NCBI GenBank assembly: GCA_034190875.2
Contig: CM067343.1
Span: 61,433,652-61,497,651, forward strand
From: Urechis unicinctus
Taxonomy: Eukaryota > Annelida > Polychaeta > Xenopneusta > Urechidae
DNA length: 64,000 nucleotides
Direction of reading: 5' to 3'
The notes beneath the pieces were generated by a model. It was not told the DNA's origin. It saw only the letters and a program-made list of their open reading frames with translations, and did not search any database. Position 1 is the first letter of the stretch. The number at the start of each line of letters is the position of its first letter. The position numbers were made by a program, and so were the translations under genes. Of this stretch, positions 1 to 11,400 are shown one piece after another.

Positions 1-3000
1 TCCCAGTAAGCCCACGTGATCTCTAGGTGCAATTGAGCTTGTCAGGGTGATTAACCGATGACAGGTATTTCAAGACTGCCACGATTGCGTTTGGAAATCA
101 TTAGGTTAACGGCGACATATGAGGCGCCCTCTCTGCCTCAGTCACCAGCCGAACTGATTGGTTGATACGTTAATTTGACATCTACATCAGCTGGCACTAG
201 GTTATTCACCGCGGCATTTAGTGCTGCCAATTGTCCTGTTCTACTCGTGTCCCACTAATGCGGCCAGATACGCATTAATGCGGCCAAGTTTCCAGCTTAA
301 TTTAATCGCATACGGGACATCCGCACCCCGTACCTATTCATGCCTAGGTTCACTCTCTCTTGTTGATCCCTATTGGTATGCTCCCACAAAAGTAATTTCC
401 TCAATTTCTTAGATAGGATTGATTACTCCGATGTGCAGCAGTCTGTGTAAGTACCTGACTGTCTACAGATGAATGATCTGGTCCCATCATAACACATGAG
501 AGAGGTAATGGCAATGCTAATATGGTGGTTTTACGGAACTTTCAACAACGAGGTGATGTCGCGACGGTGATGGATGGGGATGATTATGATGCTTGGACAG
601 CTCCCCTTAAGTGCCAGCGCCCACTTGGCACAGTCCTGTTGCCCAGGCCGGCTGCAAAACCGCCGCCGCTGGGACGAAGGTCCAGCAGGGTAATATAAAA
701 CATGAGAGAGCCTGGTTACATAATGGAAATGTGATCCCCATATTTACACCAGCAAATCTGCCGGCCACGATTATCTGTAGTATATATAGGGAATGGAAAA
801 TATTATTACAGGACTAGTGCTGACACTCGTATTGACGCCTCTGAGAGGTGGTGCATATGACAAAATACGTCACCTTGGCTACAGTCCTATCTCAAACTTG
901 TCTGTCTCTTACCAGCCATTCCCTCTTTCGCACTACCCATTGGTCGGTACCCTCATGGTTTATCCCTCCTATGGCATTACGACTGCTGTTCCCTCTATGT
1001 ACTTCTTCGGTCCCTGTATTTCTCGTCACCTGCCTCCTATTTTCAACAACCTCCCCCCACGCCCCTCCTAACACTATCTTCTTGGCCTTGTGTTTGTCAT
1101 GTATCGCTATCTCATTCCATCTCGCCCTATCTCAAGACCCAGTGAGGGATATCAGAGGGAATGAGGACCAAAAAAGATAATGATCAAAGCTTTGAAAACT
1201 GGATGACAAAAGATAACCGAGAGCAAGGATAGGTGGACACTGCTACATTCAACATTTGGACACAGCAGTTAAATTGCATTGCATCATACAAACTGACGAT
1301 ACATGCACACCGGTTGTTATTCGTTTGAAAACGTTTTTATTATTTTCATAGTGTATGTTTAACGTATTCCACGTACATGACTATCAAACATTCCCATCCA
1401 TAAATATGAACCTCAGGGTCCCATGTCCTAATGAATTCCACTGCCTTTCTTTTGTTAACGGTACCCACGTCGTATTGCATCTTGAGTGATAACTACGACT
1501 GCCAAGGTAACCCGAAAAATAACTAGCTTTTATGTAGACCCTAGCTTAGGGTAAAATTAAATATTCGGGAGACACATTAACTAGGCCGCCCGTTGTGTCG
1601 ATGGTGACTATGATAGTTTATGATGTGCGTCATTGAGTGCTATGAGTGAGCTGATTACTGCTTGCTTACTGGCTTGTTTTCGCAGAGATTGACGAATACC
1701 GCTTGGAAATTTATAAATATTATGAGAGGCTGATGAGAATTGAACAATAATGTCAAGTCAACGTAGGTTTCAAGAACACAGTCAGAAATACTAGCAATCT
1801 AATGAACAATGCGAGTTGATGCCAGTAGGGGTGTTGAACTTGAGGTATGTAGCATTGCATTGATCAAAGTCAATCAATGTTGAAGTAACAAATTCGACGA
1901 GTAATTCTAAATAACGCAAATGCCGCACTACACAGAAGTCGACCTGATTCAATTATCATCATATCTCTCCTTTTATCGATTTATTATCGAGATGTAGTTG
2001 CTGCAACAAACCATACAAGTTATAAAAACCAGCTACAAAAGATCGGATGTTACAGGATTATACGTTTTCATATGGCAAGGTCCCACAGTAGATAACAACC
2101 ACATACCCTAGGCTATGACAGGTGACGATATTTAGGCTTTATGTAAGTGAGCTATAGATCATATTTGGGAGAACTTTTGATTGAATATGTTACGAGGAAT
2201 TAGGTAGCATGTATATGGCATCTATAATTTGCGTACAATAAGGTCTATGAAGAGTTATAATACATGATGGGTTTCGTGCGCAACAGATTTGTATGTGTGT
2301 GTAGAGGGGGGTGGGTTATAATGCGTAAAAGTGCCTCGCACGTTACCCCACCTCCCCTTGTCGTGTACGTTTAGGTTTGGTGTAATGTCAGCGAATACTA
2401 CGATTGAGGCACTGCTGGGTTGAAGTAAGTTACAACCAACAGCAAACATTAAAGGGCTGCTTCGCCAATATTTCATTTTTTGTAAAGAATATATCCCATT
2501 CCAGCGGGTTTGGGGAATATCCTATCAAATAGCTTAATAGAGTACTTGCTGAACAGGATTCGGAAGCTGGCTTATGTTGACTTTGCATCATATGAATTCG
2601 TCATGGTAACTAAGCTTGTATGCTATGTAGTCTTCATATTGGCTGTGTAATCACAATTACTGTCACCCACGATGATAAAACAAAAGTTTATACCACAGGG
2701 AGAGAGTATTGCAAGAGACATACGGTATCACGCTGTATGCCTGTTGCTTAACAAACTGTCTAGTTGAGGTATTGCTCGCTCCACGGAAAATAGTTTTACC
2801 GTACTCGAATTCTAGAAATATGATGCTGCTGTCGTTCTTCGGTGCAATGGCCGCTTACAAACGTATGCAGTGTTGACACATAATACAAGAAAGGTAAAAG
2901 CACAAAACAAATATATTAGTAAAAGAAAGCAACATTATAATTTTTTACTGCCGCACAGTATGTGAGGCAATTGTCCCATCCTCATCAGTAACCCCTCGAA

Positions 3001-5669
3001 GACGGATGTATGTATCCTTATTTATCCTGTTTTGCGATCACATGGTTGTGATGCGGATGGAAATTATCTCACTTTCATGCAATTGAAGGGGGTTATTGCA
3101 TAGAGCGTGTGGCCCATTAGTGCTATTTGGCATTGCCTTTATGAAAAATGAAAATAATAATTGATTAAAATTTGCTTTTGATATTATATAACTAATACCA
3201 CTAAATGTGAGAGCTTCAACCTATTTGAAGATCATTCTTCATCAGTTCAATCGGGGATAATTAATATCCTTCAACGTGGACCAATGTGACGAGCACCATC
3301 TATTTACGTCCGGAGGCTTCCACAAATTTACATGCACGGCGTACTACGTTTAGTTGCTTAATCGAGCATTAACATCACTGAAGTTGTGACGGCTGTCATT
3401 CCAGGCATTTTGTAATTGATCATCACTCTGATTACCTCGCAATCTCATTCTATCTCTCTCTTCATCAATATATCGATGGCAGCATACTCATATGAAGTAT
3501 CATTGAATATGCCATGATTGATGAGTTGCTGGGAAACCAACGATTCATGACATTGCCGTCATATTGGCTTGGTAACACTATGTTACATTGTGATGGTTTT
3601 TGTCAGCATTTGCTATAGCTGTGGCTGCATTACCCTTCATAGTGATGTTTTTTTTCAGCAAAATATGAGACTCTGAAGCAGTGATTGGTGAATTGAGGAT
3701 AGTAATGAGAGTGGGGACCGATGTTAGTTTCGTAAGAACCAGTCACTGTTCGTCATATAGTATAAGCTTTAACGCGGTGCTTTATTTCCCACGCTTCCAC
3801 CAATTCAAATATCAATAGTAAATAACATTTGATATTGCAAATCATATACTTTCAGAACTAGTAGTCTTCAAGCCAAACTCCTTCATTAAGTAAATGTATG
3901 CTTAGTCATGACTTACCTGGTTCCATTATGTAAATCAACACCATGAAGATCGCCGTCTTGCAGCAGCTTTATCAAATTCCAAGCAATCTGCCTAGCTGCC
4001 GCGATGTTTGACAATACTCTCAAAAGTAGCTTAAAACGTATGCGATTCATCACCCAAATCAATTTTTTCCAACACACAAGGAACACATAACCCATACATA
4101 GCTACCCTCGTTAATACACGCTCCATACAATAGCGTATATAACCATTCGATTGAAATAGACCAGCGTGCATTAGCTTTAATATATACCATTTTGCCGTTG
4201 TAAATTGAGCATTTCATCGCGGGTTCCACTTTGTAAGTTATTGATTGCCAAAATCCGTATGCCGATATTTGATGGTTACATACGGCAGCCCCAACGAGTC
4301 CCTATCAAGACTTATTGCGCCGTAACAGAAAATCGAGGGAATTGTATGGCGACCTGGAGGCATTTATACCTATTTGCAGTTCCGTGAATAGAACCCATTA
4401 CCACAATTTCAATAAGACATCCATACATAATCATTTACATGGGCGGTGGGGCTAAGTAGTCTTCATTTATTTTGCTTAAAAGCAATCAGGTGACTTCGTG
4501 TAAACTAATGAAGGTCCGGGCTTAAAGAGAACTAATGAATTGTTGCGGAATACAGGAGCATTGTACGTTTATTTTAATTGTGCCTGTAAGGGATACGAAG
4601 GCGTATACAGTCCGCCTTATCAATGATCACGCACGAAACTTGATCTTGTTTCACTCAGATGAGTCGGAGACATGATATAAGGAGTCTTAATTCAATGTAG
4701 CGGAAAGTGGGGACAGTTTCTCTTGTGTGGTAACATACTTGTCCACATTATGTCGTTTCAACATATGAAGGAAAGTCCATCTCGCTGGCTGCTTCAACAG
4801 TATGCGTGCAGTTATCTATCGACGTAAATCCTTTTGCTGGGGGCTCTTTCAGCGTAATAGCTGTAGGCGTAACGTTATTGGCGTGCAATATTACTTGACA
4901 CCAATCTACCCCTAGTGCTCACCTAAATACATTTGCTCACCAGGGTCACAAATACATATTGTCTTAGTACATTTTTAGTCGCTACATAGTGAAATCGCCT
5001 TTTGTTTTATAATTGAAAGCTCACCAATCAAGGTGTCCCACAAAGCGCTAGCAATTCAATAATAATGGACTACGGCCGACACAAAGACATAGTCTGTTGT
5101 TGACTTAGTCATGACACTGGTCGAAGCCATTAGTAAAATAACTAATACTGATTCTATGCATTAGAGCTGTCAAATGAAAATTATATGTTCATTTGATATG
5201 TGGCATCAAATTATAATGTCACAGCAAACTATTCTTATACAGGACTACTTGGTCTATCAATACCGCCATGCTGGGCGTTGATGTCAGGGTAATGACCGTC
5301 CACAGCGTGCCATAATTGAGGTGTTTTTTCATAGACCGGAAGGTATTATGTGTCGGTAAATGTTATTCTATGTGGAGATGGTTTTGGTCTGTCTGTTAAA
5401 TGAAGCTACATAAAATGCACAGGCGCTGTTGCTGAAAATACTCGATGCTCTAATGGCTAGCATAAAATAGTTTGTATCAGTATTGCTTTGGCGGATGCTG
5501 TTACATCTCAATTGTACTACCGGGGTTGTTGGCCAATAGTTGATTGTCGCACAGTGAGACAATATCATTACATCCTTTTATAGTTTGCCTTTTGAGAATT
5601 TGTTTAACGAATTCTGAATACAGATTTAGAATCTATTCCAGCGTTGTAGATATCTACTTTCATCTGTTT
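1..5669 (+). repeat. Tandem repeat unit A (partial at left edge)
   Basis: This block is repeated almost base for base at 8436-14072. The offset is 8435 bases at the start, 8424 after about 3.3 kb and 8403 after about 4.7 kb, because the second copy lacks 11 and then 21 bases. Spot checks give about 0.3-1.2 percent substitutions. Matching stops abruptly after 5669, where this copy continues aaacgaactag and the other copy continues ctttgctgcta. The left end lies outside the window. Open frames inside (longest 110 codons at 848-1180) resemble no family I know and show no coding signature. I regard the unit as essentially non-coding, apart from the doubtful exon at 3917-4095. Confidence 0.95.
3917..4095 (-). 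other. Speculative short exon with consensus splice donor (copy A)
   Basis: On the minus strand an open frame of about 59 codons starts at an ATG at 4095. It runs to a textbook splice donor, CCAG|GTAAGT, whose GT begins at 3916. The frame would stop within the donor (TAA), as expected if it is spliced there. The predicted peptide ends ARQIAWNLIKLLQDGD followed by LHGVDLHNG, which looks protein-like and amphipathic, but I recognise no family. No convincing polypyrimidine tract and acceptor was found upstream, and no partner exon was identified. It could be a chance frame beside a chance donor. The same frame and donor exist in copy B. Confidence 0.2.
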
Positions 5670-5912
5670 AAACGAACTAGATAGAAAATTGAATCGGTCA
5701 CAAACGGTTAGATATCCCGTGACTAGACAAATGGCGCTGCCCTACAATGGACAGCAGCAACGCAACATTATCATCGGGGACGCTCGTCAGTCTGATTCCA
5801 TAACAAGCAAAATTAAATCATCCAATGAATTCTACATGCACAACGTAGTTCGTAATTTGTCTCTCGTTAGCTTGTGTTGGGAGTGGAGCGCTGTAATAAA
5901 TCAAATAGTGTA

Positions 5913-5938
5913 GGGGGTGGGGTGTGTGAGGGCGGGGG
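5913..5938 (+). other. G-quadruplex-type motif
   Basis: Four G runs (5, 4, 3 and 5 G) are separated by loops of 1, 7 and 1 bases, which satisfies the G3+N1-7 pattern. No promoter or gene context gives it a role. Confidence 0.5.
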
Positions 5939-6640
5939 ACCGCCACCTACTCGTGTGTGAATGGCAGTGCTCTACTGGTCAAAATAGGAAGTAGTTTTTA
6001 TCAGGCATTGCCGCACGTATTGTCAAGGTTTTGTCCGTTTATGATGTGTTGAACAAATCTACGCTGGAAATAGACAGAGAAGTCGACCTTTGGAGACCGG
6101 CAACAACTCATGCACGAACCACCTGAGACTCGTTACTCGGCAGTGTAACAGCACACTATAGAAATGGTGATGCAGCCTACATTCATATTCGATTCCCTAG
6201 TTGGCATTCTATATCTCACATTTTAACTGGGGTTGCTTGCTTACTAGCTGATATCGAATAAGAAAATCAGTAAGACTGAATGTCAGAAAATTAAATGGCC
6301 CAAATTTTCCAGCCAATTTGTCCTAACCAATATATCCAAGTTATCTTATAGAAGTTATATTTCTAATACACAAAGAATTGTTGGGAATCTAGGTTTTAAC
6401 ATTACGTTGATTTTAGTTGTGCTAAAGACTACGTGGATACAGTTATACCAATGTCGTCTGGCGTATTTTGCTTAAAGTGAATGCCCTAACAAAATTATGC
6501 AACAAAACCGAACAGACATTTCTGACTACAAGCGTGATATATATATTATTTTGTTATTCATGTTAATGAAGCATTATGGGTAGACAAATATGGCACTGGA
6601 ATCATGATTTGGCCTCTTAGTATGCTTATTATAAACAAAC

Positions 6641-6762
6641 TATATATATATATATATATATGTGCATACATATTTATATATTTATTGTATATATTTATTG
6701 TATATATTTATTGTATATATGTATATATATATTTATATATATATGAATATATATATATATGC

Positions 6763-6798
<36 letters not shown>

Positions 6799-6872
6799 GT
6801 AACTATACATATATATATATACATATGTAAATATATAAAGAAATATACATATATATATATAGAACTAAAAAT

Positions 6873-6915
<43 letters not shown>

Positions 6916-6938
6916 TATATATATACATTTATATATAT

Positions 6939-6970
<32 letters not shown>

Positions 6971-7200
6971 AATTTATATATGTATATATATATATATATT
7001 TTATATATAGATCTATCTATAAATATAGGTATCGGTATATATATATAATTATATATATATATATGCGTTTAATGCGTATGTATATATCAATATATATGTA
7101 AATGTATATATAAAATATATACATACTCATATATATATATATATATCTGTGTATATATACATATATATATATATATGTATGTGTGTTTATATAAATATAT

Positions 7201-7291
<91 letters not shown>

Positions 7292-7292
7292 T
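6641..7292. repeat. Long interrupted TA microsatellite
   Basis: About 650 bases of TA dinucleotides are interrupted by TG, CA, AAT and TTT variants. A pure TA run lies at about 7204-7287. Long apparent tyrosine/isoleucine-rich frames on both strands (6604-7101, 6708-6959, 7017-7337) are translations of this repeat and are not genes. Pure TA tracts can extrude cruciforms and are unstable in length. Confidence 0.97.
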
Positions 7293-8435
7293 TTTACAAC
7301 TGTATGATGTTGTATTGTTAGAGCCCATTCTTACCATTTTTCATTGCCCACCCATGGCGGATCGATACTTCATTAATCAGTTATCCTGCCAGATTATTGG
7401 ATCTCAGTAAGGTTGCATTACGCATAATTAATGTACATATAACCAATTACACTATATTGCGTAGTTTACATGGTAATATGTGGCATATAGTATTCAAAAT
7501 CACCCAAATGCCATTTCCTGTAAAATTGGGAATTCAATTTCTATGAATACATCAAATAGCCTAATCCCCTAAGTTAAAGTTAAGTCACTCGATGCTATCT
7601 ACATACTCATGTCGTAAATTAACCAAAGCACCGTACCTTATGTAGTATATATATGTACGGTATGTGACGCATATTATTCAAGAAAGCACCGAGATTGTCA
7701 ATCATATACTACTTTACAGTTTGTAATGTGTAGTGTCTATGACAGTAGAATTCAGTCTCTATTTGGCTCCTTTATGATGCAAACAGGATGTACATAAGCT
7801 TTGTTTGCATCAGCTTGCGTACATGTTGTTGGTAGATGTCATCTAAGTAGTCCACATGAAAAGTGGCTGAGATGTTGTTGCTGTCGTTTTATGCGATGAA
7901 CAAATGAATGTCTGTCCATTTGACAACATCTGGCAGTTGTGAGGAGCAGATGACTGCCATAGCGTCATCTCGTCTCACAGGGCCACACAGTGTAGATTTC
8001 TGCGTTTGAAAGCGGGTATAATGGACCTGCGTCTGTCGCCATCAACAGGATAGCTGCACAATATTGATGTGGGAAACCTCAATTACGTTGCGTCAAAACG
8101 TGTAAAGATATCACTATGCGATCAATGACGAACTGGATATAAAGGCATCTAACACATGGACAGGATGGCTTGGTGCCGCTTTGACCTTCATTGACCTATC
8201 ATATCCCCCCTCTGTACTCTCAAACCATTAATACATACATATAGATTTCTCGCTAGGTGCAATGTATGGTAGTTGAAAGAACCGCCTTGTTTTAAGCTTC
8301 AAATGGGACAGCCTTGAGTCTGTTATTGAGGCTGCCACGTACAAACTAATGCTTCTGCGGCATCTGGCGTTTTATGAGGTCTTCTTGATTGTGCCGGTCG
8401 TGTTAACGCCGTCGCAGTATGAAGAACATCCAATT

Positions 8436-11400
8436 TCCCAGTAAGCCCACGTGATCTCTAGGTGAAATTGAGCTTGTCAGGGTGATTAACCGATGACAGG
8501 TATTTCAAGACTGCCACGATTGCGTTTGGAAATCATTGGGTTAACGGCGACATATGAGGCGCCCTCCCTGCCTCAGTCACCAGCCGAACTGATTGGTTGA
8601 TACGTTAATTTGACATCTACATCAGCTGGCACTAGGTTATTCACCGCGGCATTTAGTGCTGCCAATACTCCTGTTCTACTCGTGTCCCACTAATGCGGCC
8701 AGATACGCATTAATGCGGCCAAGTTTCCGGCTTAATTTAATCGCATACGGGACATCCGCACCCCGTACCTATTCATGCCTAGGTTCACTCTCTCTTGTTG
8801 ATCCCTATTGGTATGCTCCCACAAAAGTAATTTCCTCAATTTCTTAGATAGGATTGATTACTCCGATGTGCAGCAGTCTGTGTAAGTACCTGACTGTCTA
8901 CAGATGAATGATCTGGTCCCATCATAACACATGAGAGAGGTAATGGCAATGCTAATATGGTGGTTTTACGGAACTTTCAACAACGAGGTGATGTCGCGAC
9001 GGGGATGGATGGGGATGATTATGATGCTTGGACAGCTCCCCTTAAGTGCCAGCGCCCACTTGGCACAGTCCTGTTGCCCAGGCCGGCTGCAAAACCCCCG
9101 CCGCTGGGACAAAGGTCCAGCAGGGTAATATAAAACATGAGAGAGCCTGGTTACATAATGGAAATGTGATCCCCATATTTACACCAGCAAATCTGCCGGC
9201 CACGATTATCTGTAGTATATATAGGGAATGGAAAATATTATTAAAGGACTAGTGCTGACACTCGTATTGACACCTCTGAGAGGTGGTACATATGACAAAA
9301 TACGTCACCTTGGCTACAGTCCTATCTCAAACTTGTCTGTCTCTTACCAGCCATTCCCTCTTTCGCACTACCCATTGGTCGGTACCCTCATGGTTTATCC
9401 CTCCTATGGCATTACGACTGCTGTTCCCTCTATGTACTTCTTCGGTCCCTGTATTTCTCGTCACCTGCCTCCTATTTTCAACAACCTCCCCCCACGCCCC
9501 TCCTAACACTCTCTTCTTGGCCTTGTGTTTGTCATGTATCGCTATCTCATTCCATCTCGCCCTATCTCAAGACCCAGTGAGGGATATCAGAGGGAATGAG
9601 GACCAAAAAAGATAATGATCAAAGCTTTGAAAACTGGATGACAAAAGATAACCGAGAGCAAGGATAGGTGGACACTGCTACATTCAACATTTGGACACAG
9701 CAGTTAAATTGCATTGCATCATACAAACTGACGATACATGCACACCGGTTGTTATTCGTTTGAAAACGTTTTTATTATTTTCATAGTGTATGTTTAACGT
9801 ATTCCACGTACATGACTATCAAACATTCCCATCCATAAATATGAACCTCAGGGTCCCATGTCCTAATGAATTCCACTGCCTTTCTTTTGTTAACGGTACC
9901 CACGTCGTATTGCATCTTGAGTGATAACTACGACTGCCAAGGTAACCCGAAAAATAACTAGCTTTTATGTAGACCCTAGCTTAGGGTAAAATTAAATATT
10001 CGGGAGACACATTAACTAGGCCGCCCGTTGTGTCGATGGTGACTATGATAGTTTATGATGTGCGTCATTGAGTGCTATGAGTGAGCTGATTACTGCTTGC
10101 TTACTGGCTTGTTTTCGCAGAGATTGACGAATACCGCTTGGAAATTTATAAATATTATGAGAGGCTGTTGAGAATTGAACAATAATGTCAAGTCAACGTA
10201 GGTTTCAAGAACACAGTCAGAAATACTAGCAATCTAATGAACAATGCGAGTTGATGCCAGTAGGGGTGTTGAACTTGAGGTATGTAGCATTGCATTGATC
10301 AAAGTCAATCAATGTTGAAGTAACAAATTCGACGAGTAATTCTAAATAACGCAAATGCCGCACTACACAGAAGTCGACCTGATTCAATTATCATCATATC
10401 TCTCCTTTTATCGATTTATTATCGAGATGTAGTTGCTGCAACAAACCATACAAGTTATAAAAACCAGCTACAAAAGATCGGATGTTACAGGATTATACGT
10501 TTTCATTCGGCAAGGTCCCACAGTAGATAACAACCACATACCCTAGGCTATGACAGGTGACGATATTTAGGCTTTATGTAAGTGAGCTATAGATCATATT
10601 TGGGAGAACTTTTGATTGAATATGTGACGAGGAATTAGGTAGCATGTATATGGCATCTATAATTTGCGTACAATAAGGTCTATGAAGAGTTATAATACAT
10701 GATGGGTTTCGTGCGCAACAGATTTGTATGTGTGTGTAGAGGGGGGTGGGTTATAATGCGTAAAAGTGCCTCGCACGTTACCCCACCTCCCCTTGTCGTG
10801 TACGTTTAGGTTTGGTGTAATGTCAGCGAATACTACGATTGAGGCACTGCTGGGTTGAAGTAAGTTACAACCAACAGCAAACATTAAAGGGCTGCTTCGC
10901 CAATATTTCATTTTTTGTAAAGAATATATCCCATTCCAGCGGGTTTGGGGAATATCCTATCAAATAGCTTAATAGAGTACTTGCTGAACAGGATTCGGAT
11001 GCTGGCTTATGTTGACTTTGCATCATATGAATTCGTCATGGTAACTAAGCTTGTATGCTATGTAGTCTTCATATTGGCTGTGTAATCACAATTACTGTCA
11101 CCCACGATGATAAAACAAAAGTTTATACCACAGGGAGAGAGTATTGCAAGAGACATACGGTATCACGCTGTATGCCTGTTGCTTAACAAACTGTCTAGTT
11201 GAGGTATTGCTCGCTCCACGGAAAATAGTTTTACCGTACTCGAATTCTAGAAATATGATGCTGCTGTCGTTCTTCGGTGCAATGGCCGCTTACAAACGTA
11301 TGCAGTGTTGACACATAATACAAGAAAGGTAAAAGCACAAAACAAATATATTAGTAAAAGAAAGCAACATTATAAATTTTTACTGCCGCACAGTATGTGA

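Larger units (their letters stand above)
5670..8435. repeat. Spacer between units A and B, probably the first part of the tandem unit
   Basis: No other copy of this 2.77 kb is visible in the window. If A and B arose by simple tandem duplication, the unit is 5670-14072 (about 8.4 kb). In that case the matching first part of A lies just left of position 1. It contains a G-rich motif (5913-5938) and a long TA microsatellite (6641-7292). Nothing else recognisable was seen. The frame at 5689-5913 has no known relatives that I can name. Confidence 0.55.

Noticed and set aside
848-1180. 110-codon plus-strand frame conserved in copy B (9283-9615)
   Set aside because: Conservation follows from the recent duplication. 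An overlapping 92-codon frame in another phase is equally conserved, and there is no recognisable domain or splice context.
6604-7337. Long open frames rich in Tyr and Ile on both strands (also at 43854-44156 and 56731-56962)
   Set aside because: They are translations of TA microsatellites, open on both strands because TA repeats read as Tyr-Ile without stops.
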